A DNA stretch of 7,297 nucleotides. It comes from CAYJIL01 sp964370235 (GTDB lineage Bacteria > Bacteroidota > Bacteroidia > Bacteroidales > Rikenellaceae). Position numbers and translations under genes: made by a program. Shown piece by piece: positions 1 to 6,316 of this stretch. The stretch spans positions 1 through 7,297 of the forward strand of contig CAYJIL010000107.1 of the NCBI GenBank assembly GCA_964370235.1, read 5' to 3'. The notes under the pieces were generated by a model. The model saw nothing but the letters and a program-made list of their open reading frames with translations, was not told the DNA's origin and searched no databases. Position 1 is the stretch's first letter. Each line of letters begins with the position of its first letter.

Positions 1-90
1 GAAAAAGACGCCTCTCGTGCTCTGTCACTGCCTACTTTACTAGCAATACTAGGTTTTTTGGGGCATTGATGGATTGCCTTTGTGGTAGGT

Positions 91-134
91 GGTGTGGTGT
101 GGTGTGGTGTGGTGTGGTGTGGTGTGGTGTGGTG
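91..134. repeat. Tandem pentanucleotide repeat (GGTGT), about 8.8 copies
   Basis: Eight exact GGTGT units run from 91 to 130, followed by a partial GGTG at 131-134. The bases just before (81-90) look like a degenerate unit. The array lies between the terminator of the leftward aspA cluster and the window edge and is in no convincing gene. Copies are identical, as expected for a slippage-prone microsatellite, and the 5-base period would shift a reading frame or alter promoter spacing if copy number changed. G pairs recur every 5 bases, so a two-tetrad G-quadruplex is also possible on the plus strand. No function can be assigned from this window. Confidence 0.97.
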
Positions 135-138
135 CAAC

Positions 139-177
139 AAAAAAGGCGGATAGTCATGTGATTGACTTATCCGCCTT
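139..177 (-). terminator. Rho-independent terminator after aspA
   Basis: Read on the minus strand, 177-163 pairs with 156-143: a GC-rich stem of 14 base pairs (AAGGCGGATA then GTCA on the plus strand) with one bulged base and a six-base loop (157-162). Six U residues follow (from the A run at 139-144), overlapping the base of the stem. It lies about 20 bases beyond the aspA stop codon and is oriented to end the leftward prfA-pyrF-aspA transcript. Confidence 0.92.
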
Positions 178-198
178 GGTTGTGTCTATTGTATAGCC

Positions 199-1632
199 TT
201 ACTCTTTTTTGAATTTGCGAGGCTTAACCATATTTTCGGGCTTGAGGATGTTGTCTAGCTCCTCTTTGCTCATTAGATTGCGCTTAAGGACAAGGTCGTA
301 GATGCCTGCTCCTGTCTCTAGTGCCTCTTTTGCAAGCTCTGTCGATACCTCGTAACCAAGGTATGGGTTAAGAGCTGTAACAAGACCAATGCTGTTATAC
401 ACCATTGCAAGACATACGTCTCTGTTGGCTGTTATGCCGTCGATACACTTGTCACGCAGAGTGTCCATGCCGTTTACCATCATTTCGATAGACTCAAATA
501 GGCTGTGTACGATGATAGGCTCCATTGCGTTTAGCTCTAGCTGAGCAGCCTCAACAGCAAGCGTAACCGTAAGGTCATTACCAATTACACGGAATGCAAT
601 TTGGTTTACTACCTCTGGAATAACAGGGTTAACCTTACCCGGCATGATTGTAGAACCCGGCTGCATAGCAGGTAGGTTGATTTCGTTGAAACCAGCACGT
701 GGGCCCGATGACAAAAGGCGAAGGTCGTTCGATATTTTTGATAGCTTAACCGCTAGGCGTTTAACTGCCGAAGAGTACATGATGAATGCGCCCGTGTCAA
801 CTGTTGCCTCGATAAGGTTGCTAGCTGCTACGATTGGCATTTTTGTTATATCACGTAGGTGCTTGATACATAGTGGCGTGTAGTCTGGGTCTGAGTTGAT
901 ACCCGTGCCAATTGCCGTTGCACCCATATTTACCTCCAAAAATAGCTTAACATTGTGCTCAAGGCGGTCGATCTCCTCGGTAAGAGTTGCAGCGTATGCC
1001 CCAAACTCTTGACCAAGTGTCATAGGCACAGCATCTTGTAGCTGTGTACGACCCATCTTAAGTACATCTTTAAACTCCTCTGCCTTAGCTTTGAAAGAGT
1101 CGATTAGCCACTTAAGAGATGAAAGAATCTTGTCGGTAGAGTATAGTAGCGCAATTCTAACAGCCGTTGGGTAGGCATCGTTAGTAGATTGCGACATGTT
1201 AACATGGTTGTTAGGGTGGCAATACTCATATTGACCCCTCTCATAACCCATAATCTCTAGTGCTCTGTTGGCAATAACCTCGTTGGCATTCATGTTTGTA
1301 GAAGTACCCGCTCCACCTTGAACCATGTCTACAACAAAGTGCTCGTCAAACTTACCATCCTTTACCTCGTTGCAGGCTTGAACAATAGCATCTTTGATGT
1401 TTGGCTCTAGTATGCCAAGATCATAGTTAGAAAGTGCTGCCGCCTCTTTTACCACCGCAAGTGCTTTGATAAGGTCGGGGAATAGCGAAAGGTGTACTCT
1501 TGAAATATTGAAATTCTCCATGGCACGCATTGTCTGAACGCCAAAGTAGTATTCAACAGGAACATTTTTATTTCCTATTAGGTCGTGCTCGGTGCGAGTT
1601 GCGCCCGAAAGTTTCATCTTAGTAATGTCCAT
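199..1632 (-). CDS. aspA: Aspartate ammonia-lyase (aspartase)
   Basis: A 477-residue cytosolic enzyme of the fumarase/aspartase superfamily that deaminates L-aspartate to fumarate and ammonia; the family acts as a homotetramer. Visible motifs: GGAGTSTNMNANEV at 106-119, STNDAYP at 149-155, GRTQLQDAVPMTLGQEF at 194-210, and the signature loop GSTIMPGKVNP at 326-336, where S327 aligns with the catalytic base serine. The GRTQLQDAVP and LLSSGPRAGFNEINLP (307-321) stretches fit aspartase better than class II fumarase. Length is normal for the family. The first ATG is used; a second Met at residue 6 is an equally workable start. It follows pyrF by 43 bases without a recognisable promoter, so it is probably the last gene of the prfA-pyrF-aspA transcript. 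In anaerobic Bacteroidota, aspartase typically feeds fumarate to fumarate reductase. Confidence 0.97.
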   Translation of the reverse strand: MDITKMKLSGATRTEHDLIGNKNVPVEYYFGVQTMRAMENFNISRVHLSLFPDLIKALAVVKEAAALSNYDLGILEPNIKDAIVQACNEVKDGKFDEHFVVDMVQGGAGTSTNMNANEVIANRALEIMGYERGQYEYCHPNNHVNMSQSTNDAYPTAVRIALLYSTDKILSSLKWLIDSFKAKAEEFKDVLKMGRTQLQDAVPMTLGQEFGAYAATLTEEIDRLEHNVKLFLEVNMGATAIGTGINSDPDYTPLCIKHLRDITKMPIVAASNLIEATVDTGAFIMYSSAVKRLAVKLSKISNDLRLLSSGPRAGFNEINLPAMQPGSTIMPGKVNPVIPEVVNQIAFRVIGNDLTVTLAVEAAQLELNAMEPIIVHSLFESIEMMVNGMDTLRDKCIDGITANRDVCLAMVYNSIGLVTALNPYLGYEVSTELAKEALETGAGIYDLVLKRNLMSKEELDNILKPENMVKPRKFKKE

Positions 1633-1675
1633 AAGGCAATATTTTTAATACCTATTTGATATAACACTGTTAATA

Positions 1676-2500
1676 TTATAGTAGCTCCTTTAGTAGTTCG
1701 CTCATTTGAGCCTGCACCTTTTGTGCCTCGTTAGCTGCCGCTTGTGCAAAGTCTTCGCCGTTAGAGGCATATAGAATTGCTCTCGACGAGTTTACTAACA
1801 AACCGCACTCTGAGTTCATACCGCTGCGAGCAACCTCCTCTAGGCTACCGCCCTGTGCTCCAACACCCGGTACAAGCAAAAAGTGGCTAGGAACGATCTC
1901 TCTAATTCCTTTTAGCATTTCGGCCTTTGTTGCACCAACTACATACATTGTATTTTCGTCGGATCCCCACTGAGAGCAAGTTTCTAGCACTAGCTCATAT
2001 AGACACTTGCCCGATGCCATTTTTTGCATCTCAAAGTCTTGTGCCGATGGGTTTGATGTTAGTGCTAGCACTACTGCCCACTTGCCATCATACTTTAGGA
2101 ATGAATCTACCGTGTCACGCCCCATATATGGCGAAAGTGTTACGGCATCGCACCCTGCGCCATTAAAGAACGCATCGGCATACATGTCCGATGTATTACC
2201 AATGTCGCCCCTCTTAGCATCGGCAATGATAAGTAGCTGTGGATAGTTTTCTTTTATGTACTCAACAGTTTTTGTAAACGATACCCAGCCCTTTGTACCA
2301 TACGCCTCAAAAAAAGCAAGGTTTGGCTTATAGGCTACCGCAAACTCGTGAGTGGCATCGATAATTGCTTTGTTAAAAGCAAATATTGGATCCTCCTCAC
2401 CCATTAGGTGCGAAGGGATTTTTTTAAGATCTGTATCTAAACCTACGCAGAGAAAGCTCTCCTTGGCTTTAATCTGCTCAAAAATCTCTTTTTTAGTCAT
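1676..2500 (-). CDS. pyrF: Orotidine 5'-phosphate decarboxylase (type 2 subfamily)
   Basis: A 274-residue cytosolic TIM-barrel enzyme that decarboxylates OMP to UMP, the last step of de novo pyrimidine synthesis. VGLDTD at 19-24 and YKPNLAFFE at 57-65 are the early barrel strands. ADAKRGDIGNTS at 93-104 carries the catalytic Asp-x-Lys-x-x-Asp set (D94, K96, D99). PGVGAQGG at 211-218 and NSSRAILY at 237-244 form the phosphate-binding end. The length and the GDIGNTS form point to the longer subfamily 2 (about 270 residues) rather than the roughly 230-residue E. coli type. The ATG shares its A with the last base of the prfA stop codon (TAATG), so translation is probably coupled to prfA. There is no frameshift or missing active-site residue. 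Confidence 0.97.
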   Translation of the reverse strand: MTKKEIFEQIKAKESFLCVGLDTDLKKIPSHLMGEEDPIFAFNKAIIDATHEFAVAYKPNLAFFEAYGTKGWVSFTKTVEYIKENYPQLLIIADAKRGDIGNTSDMYADAFFNGAGCDAVTLSPYMGRDTVDSFLKYDGKWAVVLALTSNPSAQDFEMQKMASGKCLYELVLETCSQWGSDENTMYVVGATKAEMLKGIREIVPSHFLLVPGVGAQGGSLEEVARSGMNSECGLLVNSSRAILYASNGEDFAQAAANEAQKVQAQMSELLKELL

Positions 2501-3588
2501 TATAGGTCGCTCTCTTTTAGTCTTTCTGCATTCTCGGCAAATTGTAGCTTGTCGATAAACTCGTGAATATCACCATCCATTACCGATGTAAGGTTGTACA
2601 TAGTAAAGTTGATGCGGTGATCTGTAACACGACCCTGTGGGTAGTTGTAAGTACGAATTTTTGCTGAGCGATCACCAGTCGAAACTAGGGTCTTGCGCTT
2701 AGATGATATTTCGTCTAGGTATTTTTGGTACTCTAGGTTGTATAGACGTGTACGTAGCTCCTCTAGTGCTTTGTCAAAGTTTTTAAGCTGTGACTTTTGG
2801 TCTTGACACTGCACTACAATTCCCGATGGAATGTGAGTAAGACGAATAGCCGAATATGTAGTGTTTACACTCTGTCCACCCGGGCCCGAAGCACAGAAAG
2901 TATCTTTTCTGATATCTTCCATCTTTAGCTCGATATCAAACTCCTCTGCCTCTGGAAGAACAGCTACCGTAGCAGCCGATGTGTGTACACGACCCTGAGT
3001 TTCGGTTTGTGGAACACGCTGTACACGGTGAACACCAGACTCATACTTGAGTGTACCATAGATGCTCTCGCCACCTGTTACCTTGAGTACAACCTCTTTG
3101 TATCCGCCCGAAGTACCTTCGCTCTCAGATGTGATTTCATATCTCCAGCCTCTCTTCTCAAAAAAGCGGATATACATACGTAGCAAATCGCCCGCAAAAA
3201 TTGCAGCCTCGTCACCACCCGAGCCACCACGAATCTCGACAATAGCATTCTTTGAGTCTTGTGGGTCGGCTGGGATAAGCAATAGTTTAATTTGCTCCTC
3301 TAGCTCTGGCACACGTGGCTCAAGCTCGTCAAGCTCTTCTTTTGCCATCTCGCGCATCTCTTCGTCCTTTTCGTTAGCCAAAATATCCTTTGCCATTGCA
3401 AGGTTTCCAACTACGTTGCGATACTCATCGGCTGCTGCGATGATGGGTGTAAGCTCTTTATACTCTTTGTTTAACTGAACAAAACGTTTCATGTCTGACA
3501 TGATGTCAGGCGAGGTCATATCCTCAGATATTTTCTCATATTTTGCCTTTAGCTCGTCAAGTTTAGCGAGCATGTTATTCTCTGCCAT
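2500..3588 (-). CDS. prfA: Peptide chain release factor 1
   Basis: A 362-residue class I release factor that recognises UAA and UAG in the ribosomal A site and triggers peptidyl-tRNA hydrolysis. The N-terminal part to about residue 105 is helical and charged, as in RF1 domain 1. The codon-recognition motif is PQT at 193-195 (RVPQTETQGRVHTSA), the P-x-T form of RF1 and not the SPF of RF2. The catalytic GGQ sits at 237-239 in SGPGGQSVN; its glutamine is the usual target of PrmC methylation. RIN at 325-327 and the C-terminal helices are intact and the length is normal. It is the first gene of the leftward cluster, with a good promoter 35-66 bases upstream and no Shine-Dalgarno site. Its UAA stop overlaps the pyrF start. 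A second Met at residue 6 is an alternative start. Confidence 0.98.
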   Translation of the reverse strand: MAENNMLAKLDELKAKYEKISEDMTSPDIMSDMKRFVQLNKEYKELTPIIAAADEYRNVVGNLAMAKDILANEKDEEMREMAKEELDELEPRVPELEEQIKLLLIPADPQDSKNAIVEIRGGSGGDEAAIFAGDLLRMYIRFFEKRGWRYEITSESEGTSGGYKEVVLKVTGGESIYGTLKYESGVHRVQRVPQTETQGRVHTSAATVAVLPEAEEFDIELKMEDIRKDTFCASGPGGQSVNTTYSAIRLTHIPSGIVVQCQDQKSQLKNFDKALEELRTRLYNLEYQKYLDEISSKRKTLVSTGDRSAKIRTYNYPQGRVTDHRINFTMYNLTSVMDGDIHEFIDKLQFAENAERLKESDL

Positions 3589-3622
3589 ATCTAATTTATC
3601 TGTGTTAATTCTAATTAATCTA

Positions 3623-3654
3623 CAAATGTATGGAAAATTGGCGAACGTTGCAAA
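3623..3654 (-). promoter_or_regulatory. Bacteroidota-type promoter for prfA-pyrF-aspA
   Basis: On the minus strand there is TTTG (3654-3651), a 20-base spacer, then TACATTTG (3630-3623), a perfect match to TAnnTTTG. Transcription would start near 3616, giving a leader of about 28 bases before the prfA ATG at 3588. A short palindrome, TTAATT-CT-AATTAA (3605-3618), covers the predicted start site. No other equally good match was seen upstream of prfA. Confidence 0.75.
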
Positions 3655-3679
3655 AATATAGAGCCTTATTATATATTCG

Positions 3680-3707
3680 ATACCTCTATAATATATATTA
3701 TAGGTAT
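3680..3707. other. AT-rich inverted repeat between divergent promoters
   Basis: A perfect 16-base palindrome, TATAATAT/ATATTATA (3687-3702), is flanked by ATACC (3680-3684) and its complement GGTAT (3703-3707), with two extra bases (TC, 3685-3686) on the left. It lies between the predicted -33 element of prfA (3651-3654) and that of ispD (3715-3718). No T tract follows in a way that would suit a terminator. It could be an operator for a dimeric regulator of both units or simply flexible AT-rich DNA; the function is unknown. Confidence 0.5.
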
Positions 3708-3714
3708 GGCTATT

Positions 3715-3745
3715 TTTGATTTTTGGCTTTTAATCACTATCTTTA
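3715..3745 (+). promoter_or_regulatory. Candidate promoter for ispD and the symporter gene
   Basis: TTTG (3715-3718), a 19-base spacer, then TATCTTTA (3738-3745), which matches TAnnTTTG at every position but the last. Transcription would begin near 3752 and leave a leader of about 37 bases to the ispD ATG at 3789. This is the best match in the intergenic region on this strand, but the final G of the -7 element is missing. Confidence 0.5.
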
Positions 3746-3788
3746 CCCACCGAAACAATTGGTTAAATATTTCGTAGTGTTGTAAAAA

Positions 3789-4463
3789 ATGAAACAAATC
3801 ACATCAATTATAGTTGCCGCAGGAAGTGGCAAACGGATGGGAGAGCCTCTACCTAAGCAGTTTTTGGAGCTTGGCGGTAGGGCTATATTAATGCGCACAA
3901 TCGAGAATATGTATAGTGCAATTGGCGAGCATCAAGTTGTTGTTGTTTTGCCTAATGACTATATTGACTATTGGCACAAATTATGCCAAGAACAAAATTT
4001 TGTAATCCCGCACCAAGTAGTTGGTGGAGGTGCCGATAGGTTTTTTTCGGTAAAAAATGGTGTCGACCTTGTTAACCAAGCTAGCCAAGTGGTGCTGGTT
4101 CACGATGGTGTACGACCATTTGTTTCGTCAGCTCTAGTAAATAGGGTGGTGGATGCTGCCATGAGCCGTGGCGCAGTAGTGCCCACTCTTGCACAAATAG
4201 ACTCTATTCGTCAGTTAATGCCAAATGGTGAATCCAGCATTGTTGACCGTAGCCTATACAAAAGGGTGCAAACACCACAGGGTTTTTCGGCATCGCTGCT
4301 AAGGCTAGCCTATGAGCAACCATTCTCGCCACTTTTTACCGATGACGCATCGGTGGTAGAGTCGCTAGGCGAGAAAATATTACTAGTAGATGGAGAGGAG
4401 CAAAACATTAAGATTACAACCTCTTTTGATATGCTGATTGGTGAGACAATAATAAATAAATAG
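3789..4463 (+). CDS. ispD: 2-C-methyl-D-erythritol 4-phosphate cytidylyltransferase
   Basis: A 224-residue cytosolic enzyme that transfers CMP from CTP to 2-C-methyl-D-erythritol 4-phosphate, the third step of the MEP pathway to isoprenoids. The N-terminal nucleotide-binding loop AAGSGKRMG (10-18) is followed by PKQF (22-25) with the conserved lysine K23. HDGVRP (105-110) is the family signature and contains the metal-binding D106. KRVQTPQGF (158-166) includes R159, matching the conserved arginine near the methylerythritol phosphate. NIKITTSFDM (206-215) closes the CTP site. Length is typical of the stand-alone enzyme and there is no IspF fusion. The ATG is preceded by an A-rich stretch and no Shine-Dalgarno site. 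The stop is 3 bases before the next gene, so the two are almost certainly co-transcribed. The gene implies that this organism uses the MEP route. Confidence 0.96.
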   Translation: MKQITSIIVAAGSGKRMGEPLPKQFLELGGRAILMRTIENMYSAIGEHQVVVVLPNDYIDYWHKLCQEQNFVIPHQVVGGGADRFFSVKNGVDLVNQASQVVLVHDGVRPFVSSALVNRVVDAAMSRGAVVPTLAQIDSIRQLMPNGESSIVDRSLYKRVQTPQGFSASLLRLAYEQPFSPLFTDDASVVESLGEKILLVDGEEQNIKITTSFDMLIGETIINK

Positions 4464-4466
4464 AAT

Positions 4467-5714
4467 ATGAAAAAAATTTTAACATCACTGCCGGCACAAA
4501 TCATTTTTGCCCTAATTTTGGGTGGATTTGTTGGTCGGTTTATCTCTAGCGATTTGGTAGAGTATGCTCCAGTTTTAAACGGAGCAGTGTGGCTTAAGAA
4601 AGCATTCCTGAATTTGCTTCAGATGGTTATTGCGCCACTTATCTTTGCCTCTATCGTGTCGGGTGTAGCTGGTATTGGCTCTTCGGGTAACTTAGGACGC
4701 ATTGCATTCAAGACCATCTCCCTAATTTTTGGAACAACACTTGTTGCCATTATCATTGGACTATTTATGGTGAATATCATTAAGCCCGGTGTTGGTATCG
4801 ACCTTCAGCTAGCCTCGGCTGGTGGTGTAATGGTTGACGATTTGGTTAGCAAGCAGCAAGGTTTCGACGAAATTCTGTTGGGTGTAATACCATCCAATGT
4901 GGCGCAGAGCTTTGTGTCGGGCAATATGCTCCAAATAATTGTGTTTGCTATGCTATTTGGCTACTTCTTAACACGAGTAGCACAAGAGTACCAAGATGCA
5001 ATTTTGCGTTTCTTCCAAGGGGTATTCGAGGTGATGATGAAAATAACTATGGCCGTAATTGCACTTACTCCTATTGGTATCTTTGGTATCTCGGTAGAGC
5101 AAATGGCAATAAACGATAATATTGGCGCCATCCTATCTAGTTTGGGTATGCTAATTGTAACAGTTATCGTAAGTATTTTGATTCAAGTATTTATTATACT
5201 ACCTTTGCTAATGCGCTTTAGAGGTATTAAGCCCTATAAGTATATGTCGCAAATGACATTGCCACTAGTTACAGCATTTACAACAGCATCTTCGGCAGCG
5301 GCTTTGCCTTTGTCTATGGGTGCTGCAAGAGAGAAGACTGGTATATCAGATAAGATTGCAGGTTTTTGTTTCCCGCTAGGTGCAACTATTAACATGAATG
5401 GTACTGCGCTGTTTGAGTGTATTTCGGTAATATTCTTAGCACAGGCATATGGCATGGATTTGAACCTAACACAGCAAATTGTGATTGTTGCTACTTCGCT
5501 GCTTGCTGCAGTGGGTGCGGCTGGTATCCCAATGGCTGGTCTTGTGATGATGACCGTTATCTTAACGGCTGTGGGGCTTCCGCTAGAGGGTATTGGTCTT
5601 ATCTTATCGGTTAATTTCATTCTTGATATGGCACGCACCGTAGCCAATGTTTGGGGTGATTGTACTATTGCAGCGATAGTTGCAAAAAGCGAAGGAGAAA
5701 AAATATCTGTCTAA
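4467..5714 (+). CDS. Dicarboxylate/amino acid:cation symporter, probably glutamate/aspartate type
   Basis: A 415-residue inner-membrane transporter of the DAACS family (GltPh/GltP/DctA relatives), with the usual length and about eight hydrophobic segments plus two re-entrant hairpins. The HP1 serine-rich tip is TASSAAALP (273-281), the TM7 motif is NMNGT (309-313), the HP2 tip is AAGIPMAGLV (351-360), and TM8 carries DMARTVANVWGD (387-398). In GltPh numbering, D387 matches D394 (amino group of the substrate), R390 matches R397 (side-chain carboxylate), T391 matches T398, N394 matches N401 and D398 matches D405. Arg together with Asp at these places fits aspartate or glutamate uptake better than plain C4-dicarboxylates. 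The TM7 motif has Asn where GltPh has Asp312, a ligand of the third sodium. The gene starts 3 bases after ispD. Substrate and coupling ion (Na+ or H+) are inferred, so no gene symbol is given. Confidence 0.9.
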   Translation: MKKILTSLPAQIIFALILGGFVGRFISSDLVEYAPVLNGAVWLKKAFLNLLQMVIAPLIFASIVSGVAGIGSSGNLGRIAFKTISLIFGTTLVAIIIGLFMVNIIKPGVGIDLQLASAGGVMVDDLVSKQQGFDEILLGVIPSNVAQSFVSGNMLQIIVFAMLFGYFLTRVAQEYQDAILRFFQGVFEVMMKITMAVIALTPIGIFGISVEQMAINDNIGAILSSLGMLIVTVIVSILIQVFIILPLLMRFRGIKPYKYMSQMTLPLVTAFTTASSAAALPLSMGAAREKTGISDKIAGFCFPLGATINMNGTALFECISVIFLAQAYGMDLNLTQQIVIVATSLLAAVGAAGIPMAGLVMMTVILTAVGLPLEGIGLILSVNFILDMARTVANVWGDCTIAAIVAKSEGEKISV

Positions 5715-5725
5715 TTATCAATTTT

Positions 5726-5759
5726 TTTGATGATTATTAAAATTTATTTTCTATATTTG
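5726..5759 (+). promoter_or_regulatory. Bacteroidota-type promoter for HU, with a long leader
   Basis: TATATTTG (5752-5759) is a perfect TAnnTTTG element. TTTG at 5726-5729 lies 22 bases upstream, slightly longer than usual. Transcription would start near 5766, giving a leader of about 105 bases to the HU ATG at 5871. The leader includes TAGTA (5787-5791) and its complement TACTA, a short weak hairpin. The site begins 12 bases after the symporter stop codon, so HU probably has its own transcript. Confidence 0.7.
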
Positions 5760-5870
5760 CACTCTGTTTTGGAATTGGGGACTTCGTAGTAGGTGTATCA
5801 TACTAGGTATATCTGTGAGATCTTCAAGAGGTTAATTTAGGATTTTTAATTTTTAAACAAATATTGTATT

Positions 5871-6149
5871 ATGACTAAGGCGGATATCGTAAACGAAATT
5901 TCTAAGAGCACGGGTGTCGAAAAAGCACAGGTTCAGCAAGTAGTTGAGGCTTTCATGGATAGTATCAAAGGTTCTCTTGTAGAGGGTGAAAACGTATACC
6001 TAAGAGGATTTGGTTCATTCATCGTAAAGAAGCGTGCACAAAAGGTAGCTCGTAACATCTCTAAGAACATAACGATGACTATTCCAGCTCACAACATTCC
6101 TGCATTTAAGCCATCTAAGAGCTTTGTAGGCGAAGTAAAAACAAAATAA
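5871..6149 (+). CDS. HU family DNA-binding protein
   Basis: A 92-residue nucleoid protein of the HU/IHF fold, which as a dimer bends and compacts DNA. The N-terminal helical dimerisation half (1-40, MTKADIVNEISKSTGVEK...) is standard. RGFGSF at 45-50 is the conserved turn into the beta arm, and AFKPSKSF at 78-85 is the conserved C-terminal strand. The arm tip reads RNISKN (61-66) where E. coli HU has RNPxTG, so the DNA-intercalating proline is Ile63 here. From memory this form is common among Bacteroidota HU proteins, so it is probably a lineage trait and not a defect. The gene has its own promoter and a long leader. It is followed after 24 bases by a small basic protein gene, and both precede a strong terminator, so they probably share a transcript. 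Confidence 0.95.
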   Translation: MTKADIVNEISKSTGVEKAQVQQVVEAFMDSIKGSLVEGENVYLRGFGSFIVKKRAQKVARNISKNITMTIPAHNIPAFKPSKSFVGEVKTK

Positions 6150-6173
6150 TTATTATACTAAACCATAGAAATC

Positions 6174-6263
6174 ATGCCAAGCGGAAAAAAGAGAAAGAGG
6201 CATAAAATGGCTACTCACAAAAGAAAAAAGCGTCTAAGAAAGAACAGACACAAGAAGAAGTAG
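6174..6263 (+). CDS. 29-residue highly basic protein, probable small ribosomal protein (mS38/bS22-like)
   Basis: An intact 29-residue frame starting MPSGKKRKRHK, with 11 Lys, 6 Arg and 3 His, and no acidic residue. It lies 24 bases after HU and ends 14 bases before a strong terminator, so it is inside a transcribed unit. From memory, near-identical short proteins occur widely in Bacteroidota genomes. Residues 12-25 follow the pattern M-x-x-H-K-x-x-K-x-x-[RK]-K-x-R. As I recall it, human mS38 (AURKAIP1; COX24 C-terminal domain) has the same pattern, and mycobacterial bS22 a looser version. A role bound to ribosomal RNA is therefore the best guess, but it rests on a short, composition-biased match. 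Coding is supported by position and frame; function is inferred. An internal Met (residue 12) is a less likely start. Confidence 0.8.
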   Translation: MPSGKKRKRHKMATHKRKKRLRKNRHKKK

Positions 6264-6277
6264 TCAATAATAGCTGG

Positions 6278-6316
6278 TGCAGGTGCGAACACGATGTGTT
6301 CGTACCTGCATTTTTT
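6278..6316 (+). terminator. Rho-independent terminator after HU and the small basic protein
   Basis: TGCAGGTGCGAACAC (6278-6292) pairs with GTGTTCGTACCTGCA (6296-6310) over 15 base pairs with a single G-U pair and a three-base loop, followed by six T (6311-6316). It begins 14 bases after the stop codon of the 29-residue gene and is oriented to end the HU transcript. Confidence 0.97.

Noticed and set aside
32..59. CTAG-CAATA-CTAG inverted repeat followed by a T run, like a terminator for a plus-strand gene from the left.
   Set aside because: The stem is only four clean pairs, too weak to claim.
1..69. Open plus-strand frame from the window edge to a TGA at 67-69 (22 codons, ending ILGFLGH), possibly the tail of an upstream gene.
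   Set aside because: It is too short to recognise, and a different frame is also open through this stretch. Without the sequence to the left it cannot be called a gene.
69..161. 30-codon plus-strand frame reading through the GGTGT array (repeating WCGVV).
   Set aside because: It is a by-product of the tandem repeat: low complexity, running into the aspA terminator, with no family resemblance.
644..883. Plus-strand open frames inside aspA, pyrF and prfA (for example this one and 3062-3478).
   Set aside because: They lie antisense to well-supported enzymes with intact motifs and have no recognisable domain or promoter.
5234..5647. Minus-strand open frame of 137 codons within the symporter gene.
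   Set aside because: It is a shadow of the sense-strand coding region, which carries every diagnostic transporter motif.
5713..5735. Nine-pair AT-rich hairpin (AATTATCAA with TTGATGATT) right after the symporter stop codon, as a possible terminator.
   Set aside because: The stem is nearly all A/T and is followed by ATTAAAATTT instead of a T run. The same bases contain the HU -33 element, so termination is doubtful.
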